A stretch of 20,733 bases of DNA from Zymomonas sp. (GCA_027489105.1 JAIYAJ010000324.1:1-20733); one strand, 5' to 3'. Shown: positions 1 through 8,013, counted from the first letter of the stretch. Translations and numbers: made by a program. Notes: a model not told the origin generated them from the letters alone.

Positions 1-134
1 AGGTCCATGTCGTCCATGAACTTGTAGATCAGCGCGATGGTAATCTGTTCGACCTGGCTCTTCGGGTCCGGCACCTTGCCGACCAGAATGTCACGGCAGG
101 TGTTAATGCGGCGCTTGGTATCACTGTCTAGCAT
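1..134 (-). CDS. hsdM: Type I restriction-modification system, N-6 DNA methyltransferase (M) subunit, N-terminus only
   Basis: Only the first 44 or so codons are present; the gene runs off the left edge. Read on the minus strand from the ATG at 134-132 it begins MLDSDTKRRINTCRDILVGK and continues VPDPKSQVEQITIALIYKFM. This is typical of the helical N-terminal domain (HsdM_N) of type I adenine methyltransferases; the catalytic NPPF/Y motif would lie outside the window. The product should methylate adenine in the target site as part of an HsdM2S complex and join HsdR for restriction. It starts 9 bp after the hsdR stop, and the hsdR TAA stop runs into an AAGGG Shine-Dalgarno sequence about 6 nt before this ATG, so the two genes are probably translationally coupled. 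A specificity gene (hsdS) is expected further left but cannot be seen. Confidence 0.85.
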   Translation of the reverse strand, partial: MLDSDTKRRINTCRDILVGKVPDPKSQVEQITIALIYKFMDDMD

Positions 135-143
135 GGGGTGCCC

Positions 144-2678
144 TTAGGGAAGGAAGCGGTTAAGGGACACATAGTCCTTGATATATTCCGGGATGCGCTT
201 GCGCCATTCTGGCGGCACCTCCTTCAGGTCTTTCATCCCGAAGATCGGGTTGACGTTGAGCTGGGTGAAGTGGCCGTCGTCGATGGTTTTGCGGACGCCA
301 GCATCCTTGATGTAGGCATCGAAGAAGTAGCGCATCTGTGCAATCCGGTCGGCCTGCTCGGGCTTCTGATCAAGCAGAAACTTCTGGAACTCGTCGTCGA
401 TGAGCTCATCCTTCGATTTGAAGCGCGGGATGTGGCCGAACGCCTTCTCGATGATTTCGCGCACGGTGAGGCGGCGATCCAGCCCGGCGGCGCGGCGCAG
501 CTTGTCGAGGGTGAAAAATTCATCGGGCTTGTCGAACAGATGATCCACGACCCGGCGGACGGCGGCTTCCCAATTCTGTTGCTCGACCATGGCAGCGAGA
601 GCCGGATCAGCACGCGCCATATCTTCGAACTTCTGGAATAGCTCGCGGTCCACCCGCATGCCTTCCAGACCGATCTGCTGTTCGTTCTGGCTAGCGATGC
701 TGTCAGGCTGGAAGGTCTCGAATCCCTTGAACGTGCTGCGTGGCGATTCAACCCTAGATATGAGCGGCTTAGAACCGGGCTTGGGTAGCCTCAGTTCCTC
801 GTTGTAGTCGAACTTTTCCTCGAAGAACTCGCAGTTGGCGAAGAAGTCGAACAGGCGGAACTCTTTCTTCTCCAGCTCAGCTATCTGAGCCTTACGAGCA
901 GGATCTCGCATCTCCTCAGCGAAGCGATGCTTGCGGGTGCCGCGTCCCTTCATCTGCACAAAGTCTGAAGGGCTGAAGATTGGTCGCATCATCGCGAGGT
1001 TGAGGATGTCCGGACAGTCATAGCCGGTGGTCATCATGCCCACGGTCACGCATATGCGGGCTTTGCTCGTAACATAGCTTTCGTCGAAAGTGCTGCGCCC
1101 GCCAAGATTGTTATTTGCGAACTGCACCGTCATCGTCTGCGCGGTCGGGACCTCGCTGGTCACCTGCATTGCGAAATCTGATTGATACTTTCCCGGCCAG
1201 ATATCGTCGGCCATCTCGTTCAGGATCTGCGTGATCTTGGCGGCATGGTTCTGGCTGACGGCGAAGGCGATAGTCTTGCCGAATTCTCCGGTTACCGGAT
1301 CACGCAGGCCGTGGGTCAGCAGGGTTTCACACAGCACGTCGTTGGTGGCGTCGGCGAAGAATTTCCTTTCGAAGTCCCGACCTGCGAACGCTTCCTTGAT
1401 TTCGTTGCCGTTCTCGTCGGTCGTCTCGACCACAAATCCCTCGTCCGACAACAACTGAGTTGTGATCTCGGTTCTGGCGTCGATGACATAGGGATTGATC
1501 AGAAATCCGTCGCGCACCCCGTCGAGCAAGGAATAGCGGAAGGTGGGTTCCCCACCATCACATCCGAATATGCGATAGGTGTCGAGCATCATGCGGCGTT
1601 CCGTGTCGCGCGGATCGCGAGCGGCGGTATTGTTCCGCGACTGCTTCAGATAGTCCTTCGGAGTGGCCGTGAGCCCGAGCTTGTAGCCAACGAAATACTC
1701 AAACACCGCGCGCGCGTTGCCGCCGATGGACCTGTGGGCTTCATCGGAAATTACCAGATCGAAGTCTGTGGGCGCGAAAAAGCGCCGAAACTTGTCGTTG
1801 AACAGCAGCGACTGGACCGTCGTGACGACAATGTCCGCCTTTCGCCAGTCGTCCCGCTGTTCCTTGTAGATCACGCTGGTGAAGTCGTTTTTGAGCAGCG
1901 CTTTGAAGGCCTTGTCAGCCTGAACCTCCAGCTCGATCCGGTCGACCAAAAAGAGGACCCGCCGCGCATTGCCCGTCTTGAGAAACAGCTTGATGATCGC
2001 GGCAGATGTAAGCGTTTTGCCGGTGCCGGTCGCCATCTCGAAGAGGAAGCGCACCGCGCCCTTCTTGGCTGCACGCTGAACTGCCTTAACTGCCTTCTTC
2101 TGGTACTCCCGCAGGAAGCGTAGCCGGGTCTTTTCGATGAACAGGGGACGCTCAGCTTCATTTTTCCAGCCCGCTTCGTTCGCATAACCGGGCATCTGCG
2201 TCAGCGCTATGTAGTCGCGATCGACGACCTCGCTTGCCAGTCGCTCGGCATCGGGCTGGAAGGCTTGGTGATCTTTGATTTCGTCCGGGCCCGGGAATTT
2301 CGTAATGACACTCGGATTGCCCTGCTTGAGATCCCACAGATAGTGAATGTTGCCGTTTGAGAGGATAACGAAGCGCGCGTTCTGCTCGCGTGCATAACGC
2401 CTCGCTTGCTCCTTGGCGGCGAGCGGATTCTTCCCTTCCGATTTCGCTTCGAGAACGATCAGAGGCCGGCCGTTGCTGTCGAGCAGGAGAAAGTCGATGA
2501 AACCGTTCTTGGTTGTCTCAAAATCCTCGCCAAGCGCATCGATCTGAGTTTCGGTGGCCTTGGTGTTGGGTTCCAGAACGATATTGGCAGGACCCGCATC
2601 GCAGTCGAAAAAGCGCCAACCGGCCTCTTCGAGAAGCCTATTTATCTTAATTCTAGCGGTTGCCTCTTTCGCTGGCAC
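144..2678 (-). CDS. hsdR: Type I restriction endonuclease, R (translocase/nuclease) subunit, EcoEI-like
   Basis: 844 aa. The motor and nuclease subunit of a type I restriction system: it translocates unmethylated DNA using ATP and cuts it at a distance. An N-terminal PD-(D/E)xK nuclease domain is visible (D62 in IDFLLL, E77-x-K79 in VLEAK, and the QxxxY-type helix starting QARRYA at about 91). Then comes an SF2 helicase core with Walker A MATGTGKT (215-222), DEAH (312-315), TATP (337-340) and a later R-rich motif VI region (QMKGRGTRK). The C-terminal part resembles the EcoEI_R_C domain. The start is a GTG at 2678-2676; an in-frame TAA lies seven codons upstream, and a G-rich stretch (TGTGGGG) serves as a weak ribosome site. 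hsdM follows 9 bp later. Base composition is clearly lower in GC than the genes to the right, which suggests acquisition by transfer. All key motifs seem intact, so it is probably functional. Confidence 0.92.
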   Translation of the reverse strand: MPAKEATARIKINRLLEEAGWRFFDCDAGPANIVLEPNTKATETQIDALGEDFETTKNGFIDFLLLDSNGRPLIVLEAKSEGKNPLAAKEQARRYAREQNARFVILSNGNIHYLWDLKQGNPSVITKFPGPDEIKDHQAFQPDAERLASEVVDRDYIALTQMPGYANEAGWKNEAERPLFIEKTRLRFLREYQKKAVKAVQRAAKKGAVRFLFEMATGTGKTLTSAAIIKLFLKTGNARRVLFLVDRIELEVQADKAFKALLKNDFTSVIYKEQRDDWRKADIVVTTVQSLLFNDKFRRFFAPTDFDLVISDEAHRSIGGNARAVFEYFVGYKLGLTATPKDYLKQSRNNTAARDPRDTERRMMLDTYRIFGCDGGEPTFRYSLLDGVRDGFLINPYVIDARTEITTQLLSDEGFVVETTDENGNEIKEAFAGRDFERKFFADATNDVLCETLLTHGLRDPVTGEFGKTIAFAVSQNHAAKITQILNEMADDIWPGKYQSDFAMQVTSEVPTAQTMTVQFANNNLGGRSTFDESYVTSKARICVTVGMMTTGYDCPDILNLAMMRPIFSPSDFVQMKGRGTRKHRFAEEMRDPARKAQIAELEKKEFRLFDFFANCEFFEEKFDYNEELRLPKPGSKPLISRVESPRSTFKGFETFQPDSIASQNEQQIGLEGMRVDRELFQKFEDMARADPALAAMVEQQNWEAAVRRVVDHLFDKPDEFFTLDKLRRAAGLDRRLTVREIIEKAFGHIPRFKSKDELIDDEFQKFLLDQKPEQADRIAQMRYFFDAYIKDAGVRKTIDDGHFTQLNVNPIFGMKDLKEVPPEWRKRIPEYIKDYVSLNRFLP

Positions 2679-2712
2679 GAAATCCCCACAGCCCCCTTAG
2701 TAGCGGCACCGC

Positions 2713-2742
2713 AACATATTGAGAAAAATAGGGTTAAGGCAA
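2713..2742 (-). promoter_or_regulatory. Candidate sigma70-type promoter for hsdRM
   Basis: On the minus strand TTGCCT (2742-2737) and TATGTT (2718-2713) are separated by 18 nt, in an AT-richer gap between the tRNA and hsdR. Transcription would start near 2706, about 28 nt before the hsdR GTG, leaving room for a ribosome site. This rests on pattern only; read-through from the tRNA promoter is an alternative. Confidence 0.4.
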
Positions 2743-2823
2743 GCGATCCGGAACCGGAACGAACATGAGATACATCATGCGACCGGATAAACCAAAATTG
2801 ACAGAGATGGACTGAAAAGCCGG

Positions 2824-2897
2824 TGGAGCGGGTGAAGGGAATCGAACCCTCGTCGTAAGCTTGGGAAGCTTCTGCTCTGCCATTGAGCTACACCCGC
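2824..2897 (-). tRNA. tRNA-Gly, anticodon CCC
   Basis: The minus strand from 2897 gives a 74-nt cloverleaf that includes an encoded CCA. The acceptor stem is GCGGGTG / CACCCGC, the D arm GCTC-AATGGCA-GAGC, the anticodon loop TTCCCAA (anticodon CCC, reading GGG), the T arm GAGGG-TTCGATT-CCCTT, and the 3' end is TCCA with the U discriminator normal for bacterial tRNA-Gly. The anticodon stem GAAGC/GCTTA has four pairs and a G-A opposition at its top. The type I restriction operon begins directly beyond the 3' end of this tRNA. Confidence 0.95.
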
Positions 2898-2909
2898 CCG
2901 GCGGGGACC

Positions 2910-2938
2910 GGATGCCACAGGCGGTCGGCGGCGGTCAA
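2910..2938 (-). promoter_or_regulatory. Candidate promoter of tRNA-Gly
   Basis: On the minus strand TTGACC (2938-2933) is followed after 17 nt by GCATCC (2915-2910), ending 12 nt before the mature tRNA 5' end at 2897. The -35 element is good and the spacing ideal, but the -10 is poor, so this is a tentative call based mainly on position. The rest of 2898-2993 shows nothing else. Confidence 0.35.
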
Positions 2939-2993
2939 TGAAATTGATCGCGGGCGGGGTTCGCGGGGGCGGGCGATCTGCTATGGGTCGGGG

Positions 2994-3377
2994 ATGAACC
3001 GACCACCGACCGGCGGCGAGCGCGATCTGCGCGGCGCCATGTTGCGCGGGCTGCGCATGCGCTGTCCCGCCTGCGACGGGGCGCCGCTGTTCCGCCGCTA
3101 TCTGAAGCCGGTGCCGCATTGCCCGTCCTGCGGGCAGGACTGGACGTTGCACCAGGCGGACGACATGCCGGCCTATCTGGTCGTGCTGATCCTGGGCCAT
3201 CTGCTGGTGCCGGTCGTCGTCATGGTCGACTCCCATTATGATCCGCCGCTGATGATCGAGATGTTCCTGTGGCCGGCCATCGCCCTTGTCCTCGCGCTGC
3301 TGATGCTGCAGCCGCTGAAGGGCGGGGTGATCGGCTTTCAATGGGCGCGGCGGATGCACGGTTTCGCGCGGGGCTGA
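2994..3377 (+). CDS. DUF983 family membrane protein
   Basis: 127 aa. An uncharacterised alphaproteobacterial family. Two CxxC pairs near the N-terminus (C24/C27 in RCPAC and C43/C46 in HCPSC) form a probable rubredoxin-like zinc knuckle. They are followed by two hydrophobic segments at about 59-78 and 90-105, so this is likely an inner-membrane protein with the zinc site in the cytoplasm. The ATG at 2994 is chosen because the in-frame ATG at 2883 lies inside the tRNA gene and would add residues with no family resemblance. The ribosome site is weak (GGGTCGGGG directly before ATG). The molecular function is unknown. It is the first gene of a plus-strand group running to 6479, with a 70-bp gap to the next gene. 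Confidence 0.85.
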   Translation: MNRPPTGGERDLRGAMLRGLRMRCPACDGAPLFRRYLKPVPHCPSCGQDWTLHQADDMPAYLVVLILGHLLVPVVVMVDSHYDPPLMIEMFLWPAIALVLALLMLQPLKGGVIGFQWARRMHGFARG

Positions 3378-3398
3378 ACGCCACGCGGCTTGAGGGGC

Positions 3399-3431
3399 GC
3401 GGGCGGGGCGGCCGGAGGGGCCGTCGCCCGC
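3399..3431. other. GC-rich imperfect hairpin between the DUF983 and gspN-like genes
   Basis: An outer stem GCGGGCG (3399-3405) / CGCCCGC (3425-3431) encloses an inner stem CGGCC (3409-3413) / GGCCG (3419-3423). There is no following T-run on either strand, so a Rho-independent terminator is not supported. It could be an mRNA processing or stabilising structure, or chance in very GC-rich DNA. Confidence 0.3.
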
Positions 3432-3447
3432 GAAGACGGGGGATGGG

Positions 3448-4152
3448 ATGAAGACGATTTTCGGGTTCCTGGCGATCGCGGCGGCGCTGCTGGTCGGCTT
3501 GCTGTTCGTGCCGCTCGCCACGGCGGTCGACGTGCTGCAGATGCGCAAGGCCGGGTTCGAGGCGGCGCAGATCGAAGGCAATCTGTGGGAGGGGCGCATC
3601 TATGACGCCAGCCTCGCCAAGGTAAAGCTGGGCGACGTCATGACGCGCCTGTCGTTCGAGGATCTGACCAAGGGCCGCCTGCGGCTGAACATGGAGGGCA
3701 GCGACGAGGTGTCGCGGCTGAAGGGCGTGTTCAGCTTCGGCTGGGGCGGGCTCGGCATCGACGACTTCAACATCGGCCTGCCGATGATGGCCGGGCCGCC
3801 GCCGATCGGCAGCGTCACCCTGATCGTCGACGGACTGAAGGCGGGCTTCCCCGGCGGCGAATGTCAGGACGGGCGGGGTGAGGTGCGCGCCTATCTGTCG
3901 GGCGCGCTGCCCGCGGTCGGCCTGCCGAGCGAGATGAGCGGCCCGGCGCTGTGCCGCGACGGCTATCTCGCCTTCGACCTGGCGAGCCCGAGCGGGCGCG
4001 AGCGCGAGGAGGTGACGATCCTGGCGCCGAACAAATATCGGGTGAAGCTGTTCATCAAGCCGGTGTCGCCGCGCGTCGAGCAGGTCATCCGCGCCAAGGG
4101 CTTTGTGCCGACCGAGGACGGCTATGCCTATGAGGAAGAGCGGACGATCTGA
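3448..4152 (+). CDS. Type II secretion system protein N-like (GspN family)
   Basis: 234 aa. One N-terminal hydrophobic anchor at residues 4-26 is followed by a periplasmic domain with the pattern typical of GspN: an EGNLWEGRIYDA segment (about 43-54) similar to the 'G-x-V/L-W-x-G-R-L-x-G-A' signature, then alternating beta-strand stretches (LGDVMTRLSFEDLTKGRLRL). Two cysteines (in GGECQDG and GPALCRDG) could form a disulfide. In type II secretion GspN is an accessory inner-membrane, periplasm-facing subunit, often dispensable. No other gsp gene is in the window, so this copy is separated from a secretion operon on at least the visible sides. The family call rests on recognition of the signature and topology; any other function is unknown. 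The next gene starts 56 bp later. Confidence 0.6.
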   Translation: MKTIFGFLAIAAALLVGLLFVPLATAVDVLQMRKAGFEAAQIEGNLWEGRIYDASLAKVKLGDVMTRLSFEDLTKGRLRLNMEGSDEVSRLKGVFSFGWGGLGIDDFNIGLPMMAGPPPIGSVTLIVDGLKAGFPGGECQDGRGEVRAYLSGALPAVGLPSEMSGPALCRDGYLAFDLASPSGREREEVTILAPNKYRVKLFIKPVSPRVEQVIRAKGFVPTEDGYAYEEERTI

Positions 4153-4208
4153 GCCGGCTTCCCTCCTGGCCGCTTCCCTCCGCCGCGCGACGGGGCCATA
4201 AGCCCGGC

Positions 4209-6281
4209 ATGAAGACCATCCTGCCGATCCTGTCGCGCTGCATCGCGCTGCTCCTGCTGGCGCTGGGGGCGTCGGCTGCGCCCGCCGCGCATATCGCGGT
4301 GAAACTGGTCGCCGAGAGCAGCCAGCCCGCGCCGGGCGCGCGCAGTGCGGTCGCCTTGTCGATGACGCCCGAGGCGACATGGCACGGCTATTGGGAAAAT
4401 CCAGGCGATGCGGGCGCTCCGGTCACGGTCGAATGGAGCTTGCCGCCCGGCGTGACGGTCGGCGCCTTCCGCTATCCGGTGCCCGAGCGGCTGATCGTCG
4501 CCGGGCTGATGAACTATGTCTATGAGCGGCCCTATGCGCTGATCGCGCCGCTGACGGTGGCGAAGTCGGTCAAGCCGGGCACGCGGCTGCGCGTCACGGG
4601 CCAGCTGCGCTGGCTGGCCTGTTCGCCGACGATCTGCGTGCCCGAGCAGGGGACGGTCGCGCTCGATCTGGTCGCGGGCAGTGGCACGGTGCCGCCGGCG
4701 CTGCGCCAGAGCTTCGATGGCTGGCGCGCCAAGCTGCCGCTGCCGCTGGGCCAGACCGCCAGCTTCGAGAAGCGCGGCGAAAAAGTCCGCATCGCCATTC
4801 CTTTCCCGCGCGGGCGCAGCGTCGTCGCCCCCTATTTCTATCCGTCGACCGACGGCGTGATCGACTATGCCGCCCCGCAGGCGGTGAGCCGCCGCGACGA
4901 CCGGCTGATCGTCGAGACCAAGGCCGCGCGGGGCAGCGCGGCGCCGCAGCGGATCGAGGGCGTGATCGCGATCGGGCCCGATCGCGGCCTGTCGGTGGTC
5001 GCGCGTCCCGGCGCGGTGCCGGCGGCGGGCGTGCCGATCGCGGGCGCGGGCGAAGAGGCTCCGGCCGGGGGCTGGCGGCTGTTCGCGCTGGCGCTGGGCG
5101 GGGCGATCCTCGGCGGGCTGCTGCTCAACGCCATGCCCTGCGTCTTTCCGATATTGAGCCTCAAGGCGCTGAGCCTTGCCCGCAGCGGCGAGACCGACGG
5201 GCAGGCGCGGCGGGAGGCGCTGGCTTATGCCGGCGGGGTGATGCTGAGCTGCGTCGCGCTCGGGCTGGTCCTGCTCGCGCTGCGCGCGGCGGGCACGACG
5301 GCAGGCTGGGGCTTCCAGCTGCAGGATCCGCGCATCGTCTTCGTGCTGCTGCTGCTCGTGGTCGCGATCGCGCTGAACCTCGCCGGCCTGTTCGAATTGC
5401 GCGCGGTCGGGATCGGCGATGCGCTGACCCGGGGATCGGGCGCCATGCCCGCCTTCTGGACCGGCGTGCTGGCAACCGTGATCGCGACCCCGTGCAGCGG
5501 CCCTTTCATGGCGGGCGCGGTGGCGGCAGCGCTGACGCTGACGCCGGCGGCGGCGCTGGCGGTGTTCGCGGGGCTGGGGCTGGGGCTGGCCTTGCCCTTC
5601 CTCGCCATCGGCTTCGTGCCCGCGCTGCGGCGGAAGTTGCCCAAGCCCGGCGCCTGGATGAACCGGCTGCGGCGGATATTGTCGGTGCCGATGTTCCTGA
5701 CCGCGCTCGGCCTCGCCTGGGTGCTCGGGCGGCAGGCGGGGATCAATCCGCAGGTGATGGCGCTCGGCGCGGCGCTGCTGCTCGGGCTCGCGCTCTGGTG
5801 GGTCGGGGCGCGGCAGGCCGAGGGCAAGGCGCGCAGCTGGTTGCCCGTAGCCCCCGCGCTGGCGGCAGCGGTGGCGCTGTTCCTCGCCCTGCCGGCGCAG
5901 GGCGGCGGCGCGGCGGCGGGGCAGGCCGAGGCGGCGACGGCAGAGGGGCAGGGCGAGGCCCGCTTCGACGAGACGAAGCTCGCAGCGCTGCAGGCGGCGG
6001 GCAAGCCGGTCTTCCTCTATTTCACCGCCGACTGGTGCCTGACCTGCAAGGTCAACGAAAATGCCGCGATCGCGCGCCCCGCCGTGCGCGATGCCTTTGC
6101 CAGGGCCGGCGTCACGGTGATGGTCGGCGACTGGACCAATGGCGACCCGGCGATCAGCCGCTTCCTCGAGACGCAGGGGCGTTCGGGCGTGCCGCTCTAC
6201 CTCTTCTACCGGCGCGATGGCGGGGTGGAGACGCTGCCCCAGTTGCTGACCCCCGGCATGCTCACCGCGCTCGCAGCCTGA
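4209..6281 (+). CDS. dsbD: Thiol:disulfide interchange protein, DsbD/ScsB-like, with C-terminal thioredoxin domain
   Basis: 690 aa. Carries electrons from cytoplasmic thioredoxin across the inner membrane to reduce periplasmic disulfides. A signal peptide (1-24, ending ASAAPA) is followed by an N-terminal periplasmic beta domain (about 28-270) with a cysteine pair C138/C143 in LACSPTIC. The membrane domain (about 288-565) has around eight hydrophobic segments and two conserved cysteines, C311 in NAMPCVFP and C429 in ATPCSGPF. A C-terminal thioredoxin-fold domain (about 586-690) has CLTC (C610/C613) and a cis-proline in SGVPLYLFY (P662). All three redox centres are therefore present. The N-terminal pair is spaced C-x4-C, unlike C-x5-C in E. 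coli DsbD, and that domain is closer to the ScsB-type version as I recall it. The DUF1289 gene begins 9 bp after the stop. Confidence 0.9.
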   Translation: MKTILPILSRCIALLLLALGASAAPAAHIAVKLVAESSQPAPGARSAVALSMTPEATWHGYWENPGDAGAPVTVEWSLPPGVTVGAFRYPVPERLIVAGLMNYVYERPYALIAPLTVAKSVKPGTRLRVTGQLRWLACSPTICVPEQGTVALDLVAGSGTVPPALRQSFDGWRAKLPLPLGQTASFEKRGEKVRIAIPFPRGRSVVAPYFYPSTDGVIDYAAPQAVSRRDDRLIVETKAARGSAAPQRIEGVIAIGPDRGLSVVARPGAVPAAGVPIAGAGEEAPAGGWRLFALALGGAILGGLLLNAMPCVFPILSLKALSLARSGETDGQARREALAYAGGVMLSCVALGLVLLALRAAGTTAGWGFQLQDPRIVFVLLLLVVAIALNLAGLFELRAVGIGDALTRGSGAMPAFWTGVLATVIATPCSGPFMAGAVAAALTLTPAAALAVFAGLGLGLALPFLAIGFVPALRRKLPKPGAWMNRLRRILSVPMFLTALGLAWVLGRQAGINPQVMALGAALLLGLALWWVGARQAEGKARSWLPVAPALAAAVALFLALPAQGGGAAAGQAEAATAEGQGEARFDETKLAALQAAGKPVFLYFTADWCLTCKVNENAAIARPAVRDAFARAGVTVMVGDWTNGDPAISRFLETQGRSGVPLYLFYRRDGGVETLPQLLTPGMLTALAA

Positions 6282-6290
6282 CCGGCCTTC

Positions 6291-6479
6291 ATGGCGATCG
6301 AGTCCCCCTGTACCGGTATCTGCCGGATCGAGCCGCGCAACGGGCTATGCGAGGGCTGCCTGCGCACCATCGACGAGATCATCGCCTGGCCGACCGCCGA
6401 CGATGGGACGAGGCTGGCCGTGCTCGATCGCCTGCCCGAACGCGCCGCTGCCGGACGCGAGAGCTTCAGGACAGACTGA
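6291..6479 (+). CDS. DUF1289 small cysteine-rich protein
   Basis: 62 aa. Matches the DUF1289 pattern: SPCTGICRIEPRNGLCEGCL, with cysteines C7, C11, C20 and C23, followed by a helix (RTIDEIIAWPTADDGTRLAVL). Such spacing suggests a bound metal (zinc or iron-sulfur), but no function is established. It starts 9 bp after the dsbD-like stop with no clear ribosome site of its own, which suggests translation coupled to the upstream gene. Its last 14 bp overlap the 3' end of the convergent phoD-like gene. Confidence 0.82.
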   Translation: MAIESPCTGICRIEPRNGLCEGCLRTIDEIIAWPTADDGTRLAVLDRLPERAAAGRESFRTD

Positions 6480-8013
6480 GCGCCGGCCGACCGCGCTCGA
6501 CGCTGGCCGTTGTCAGGGTTTCGATCGGGGAGCCCGGTACGGTGACCTTGTCGACGCCCCGGAACCGGGTCTGCCAGAGGTCGCGTCCGACCTCACAGAC
6601 GGCATAGCCGCGCCGGTCGCTCGAATAGGCCAGAAAATCATTGTTGCGGCGGATCGTCTCGGCATTCTCCGGCTTGATCCAGCGGTCCCCGCCCGAGCTG
6701 ATCGAACTGATCACGCATTCGACCGCGACGGCCTTGCCCCGTCCGGCGTCGCGGCGCAGCACACCGGCGAAATTCTGATGCTCGTCGCCCGTCAGGACCA
6801 CCGCATTGCCGAGCCCGTCGAGCGTCGCCAGCAGACGCTCGCGCGCCGCGTCATAGCCGCCCCAGCTGTCGAGGTTGCGCAGATGTGGGCCGGTGTCGTC
6901 GGTGCGGCGGTCGAGCGGCATCACCATCACCTGCTGCGCGAGCAGGTTCCACCGCGCGGTCCCGCTCTTCAGATCCTGCGCGAGCCATTTCTCCTGCGCC
7001 TCGCCCAGCACCTGCGCATCCTTGCGCGCGACATCGGGGCAGACCGGCTCGAACCCGCCATTGCAGGGCAGCGCCGAGCGATATTGGCGGGTGTCGAGGA
7101 AATGCGCGTCCAGCAGATCGCCGATCCGCGCCTTGCGATAGAGCTGCATCGCCCCGCCCGAGGGCATCGAACTGCGCCGCAGCGGCATATGTTCATAATA
7201 GGCCTGCATCGCCGCCGCTCGGCGAAAGGCGAACAGGGCGGGGTCGCGCTGATAGGGACTGACCGACGAGGTCCAGTTGTCGACCACCTCATGATCGTCG
7301 AAGGTGGTGAACCAGCTGTGCTGGCGGTGCGCGGCCTGCAGGTCCGGATCCAGCTTATACTGGGCGTAGCGGCGTCGGTAGTCGCCGATCGTGTAGCAAT
7401 CGGTCCCGACATGATCGCGGACATGGACGCGCGGGCTGCCGTCGCGCTCGTAATTCACCTGCCGCGGGCGGTCCTCGTAGATATAGTCGCCATAATGCCA
7501 GACGAAGGCGACATCCTCGCGCGACAGATGGTCATAGGGGGTGAACAGCCCGTCCTCGTAATTCTGGCATCCGGCCACGCCGAAGCGGATGCGGTCGAGC
7601 TTTGCGCCCGGTAGCGGAAGGGTGCGCGCGCGGCCTAGCTGCGTCTTGTCGCGCCCGGCGACGAAGCGATACCAATAGGGCCGATCGGGCTGAAGGCCGC
7701 CCAGTTCGACATGGATCGAATGGCCGGTCTCGGGCCAGGCGGTCTCGCGCCCCTTGGCGGCGACCCGCTTCATCCCCTCGTCCTCATAGACATACCAGTC
7801 GACCTCGACCGGGCCGGTGGGCATGCCGCCATGCTCGTCCACCGGATCGGGGCAAAGACGCGTCCAGATCACGAAGCCGTCATGCGAAGGATCGCCCGAG
7901 GCGATGCCGAGGCGGAAGGGGAAAGCGAGGAAGAGCTGCTGCGCACGCAGGATGGCGGGAGCGGCAAGGAGTCCGGCGGCGGATCCCAGGATGAGCTGAC
8001 GACGCGATATCAT
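6466..8013 (-). CDS. phoD: PhoD-like alkaline phosphatase/phosphodiesterase, Tat-exported
   Basis: 515 aa. Hydrolyses phosphate mono- or diesters outside the cytoplasm using metal ions (Ca2+ and Fe3+ in studied PhoD). The N-terminus has a twin-arginine signal (SRRQLIL at 3-9, hydrophobic stretch, probable cut near residue 24). A PhoD_N beta domain (about 32-135) is followed by a metallophosphatase domain with GDYIYE (175-180), DDHEV (239-243) and GDEH (409-412) as metal-site motifs. The ATG at 8013 is chosen because it gives the Tat signal and is preceded by AGGGAAA about 6 nt upstream; a longer in-frame reading to 8238 would cross the terminator and enter the neighbouring receptor gene. It is transcribed in the same direction as the receptor but separated from it by that terminator. 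Substrate is unknown; no Pho box was recognised. Confidence 0.88.
   Translation of the reverse strand: MISRRQLILGSAAGLLAAPAILRAQQLFLAFPFRLGIASGDPSHDGFVIWTRLCPDPVDEHGGMPTGPVEVDWYVYEDEGMKRVAAKGRETAWPETGHSIHVELGGLQPDRPYWYRFVAGRDKTQLGRARTLPLPGAKLDRIRFGVAGCQNYEDGLFTPYDHLSREDVAFVWHYGDYIYEDRPRQVNYERDGSPRVHVRDHVGTDCYTIGDYRRRYAQYKLDPDLQAAHRQHSWFTTFDDHEVVDNWTSSVSPYQRDPALFAFRRAAAMQAYYEHMPLRRSSMPSGGAMQLYRKARIGDLLDAHFLDTRQYRSALPCNGGFEPVCPDVARKDAQVLGEAQEKWLAQDLKSGTARWNLLAQQVMVMPLDRRTDDTGPHLRNLDSWGGYDAARERLLATLDGLGNAVVLTGDEHQNFAGVLRRDAGRGKAVAVECVISSISSGGDRWIKPENAETIRRNNDFLAYSSDRRGYAVCEVGRDLWQTRFRGVDKVTVPGSPIETLTTASVERGRPALSLS

Noticed and set aside
2764..2779. CATGA-N6-TCATG inverted repeat upstream of hsdR as a control-protein operator
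   Set aside because: Only five pairs, no controller gene is visible, and short repeats like this are expected by chance.
2883..2993. A longer start for the DUF983 protein at 2883
   Set aside because: That ATG lies inside the tRNA-Gly gene and the added residues do not belong to the family.
2775..3599. A minus-strand frame covering the tRNA and DUF983 gene
   Set aside because: It runs through the tRNA-Gly and is antisense to a recognisable gene.
5492..6607. A 371-codon plus-strand frame overlapping the dsbD-like and DUF1289 genes in another phase
   Set aside because: Arg/Gly/Ala-rich translation with no domain; the overlapped genes have clear motifs.
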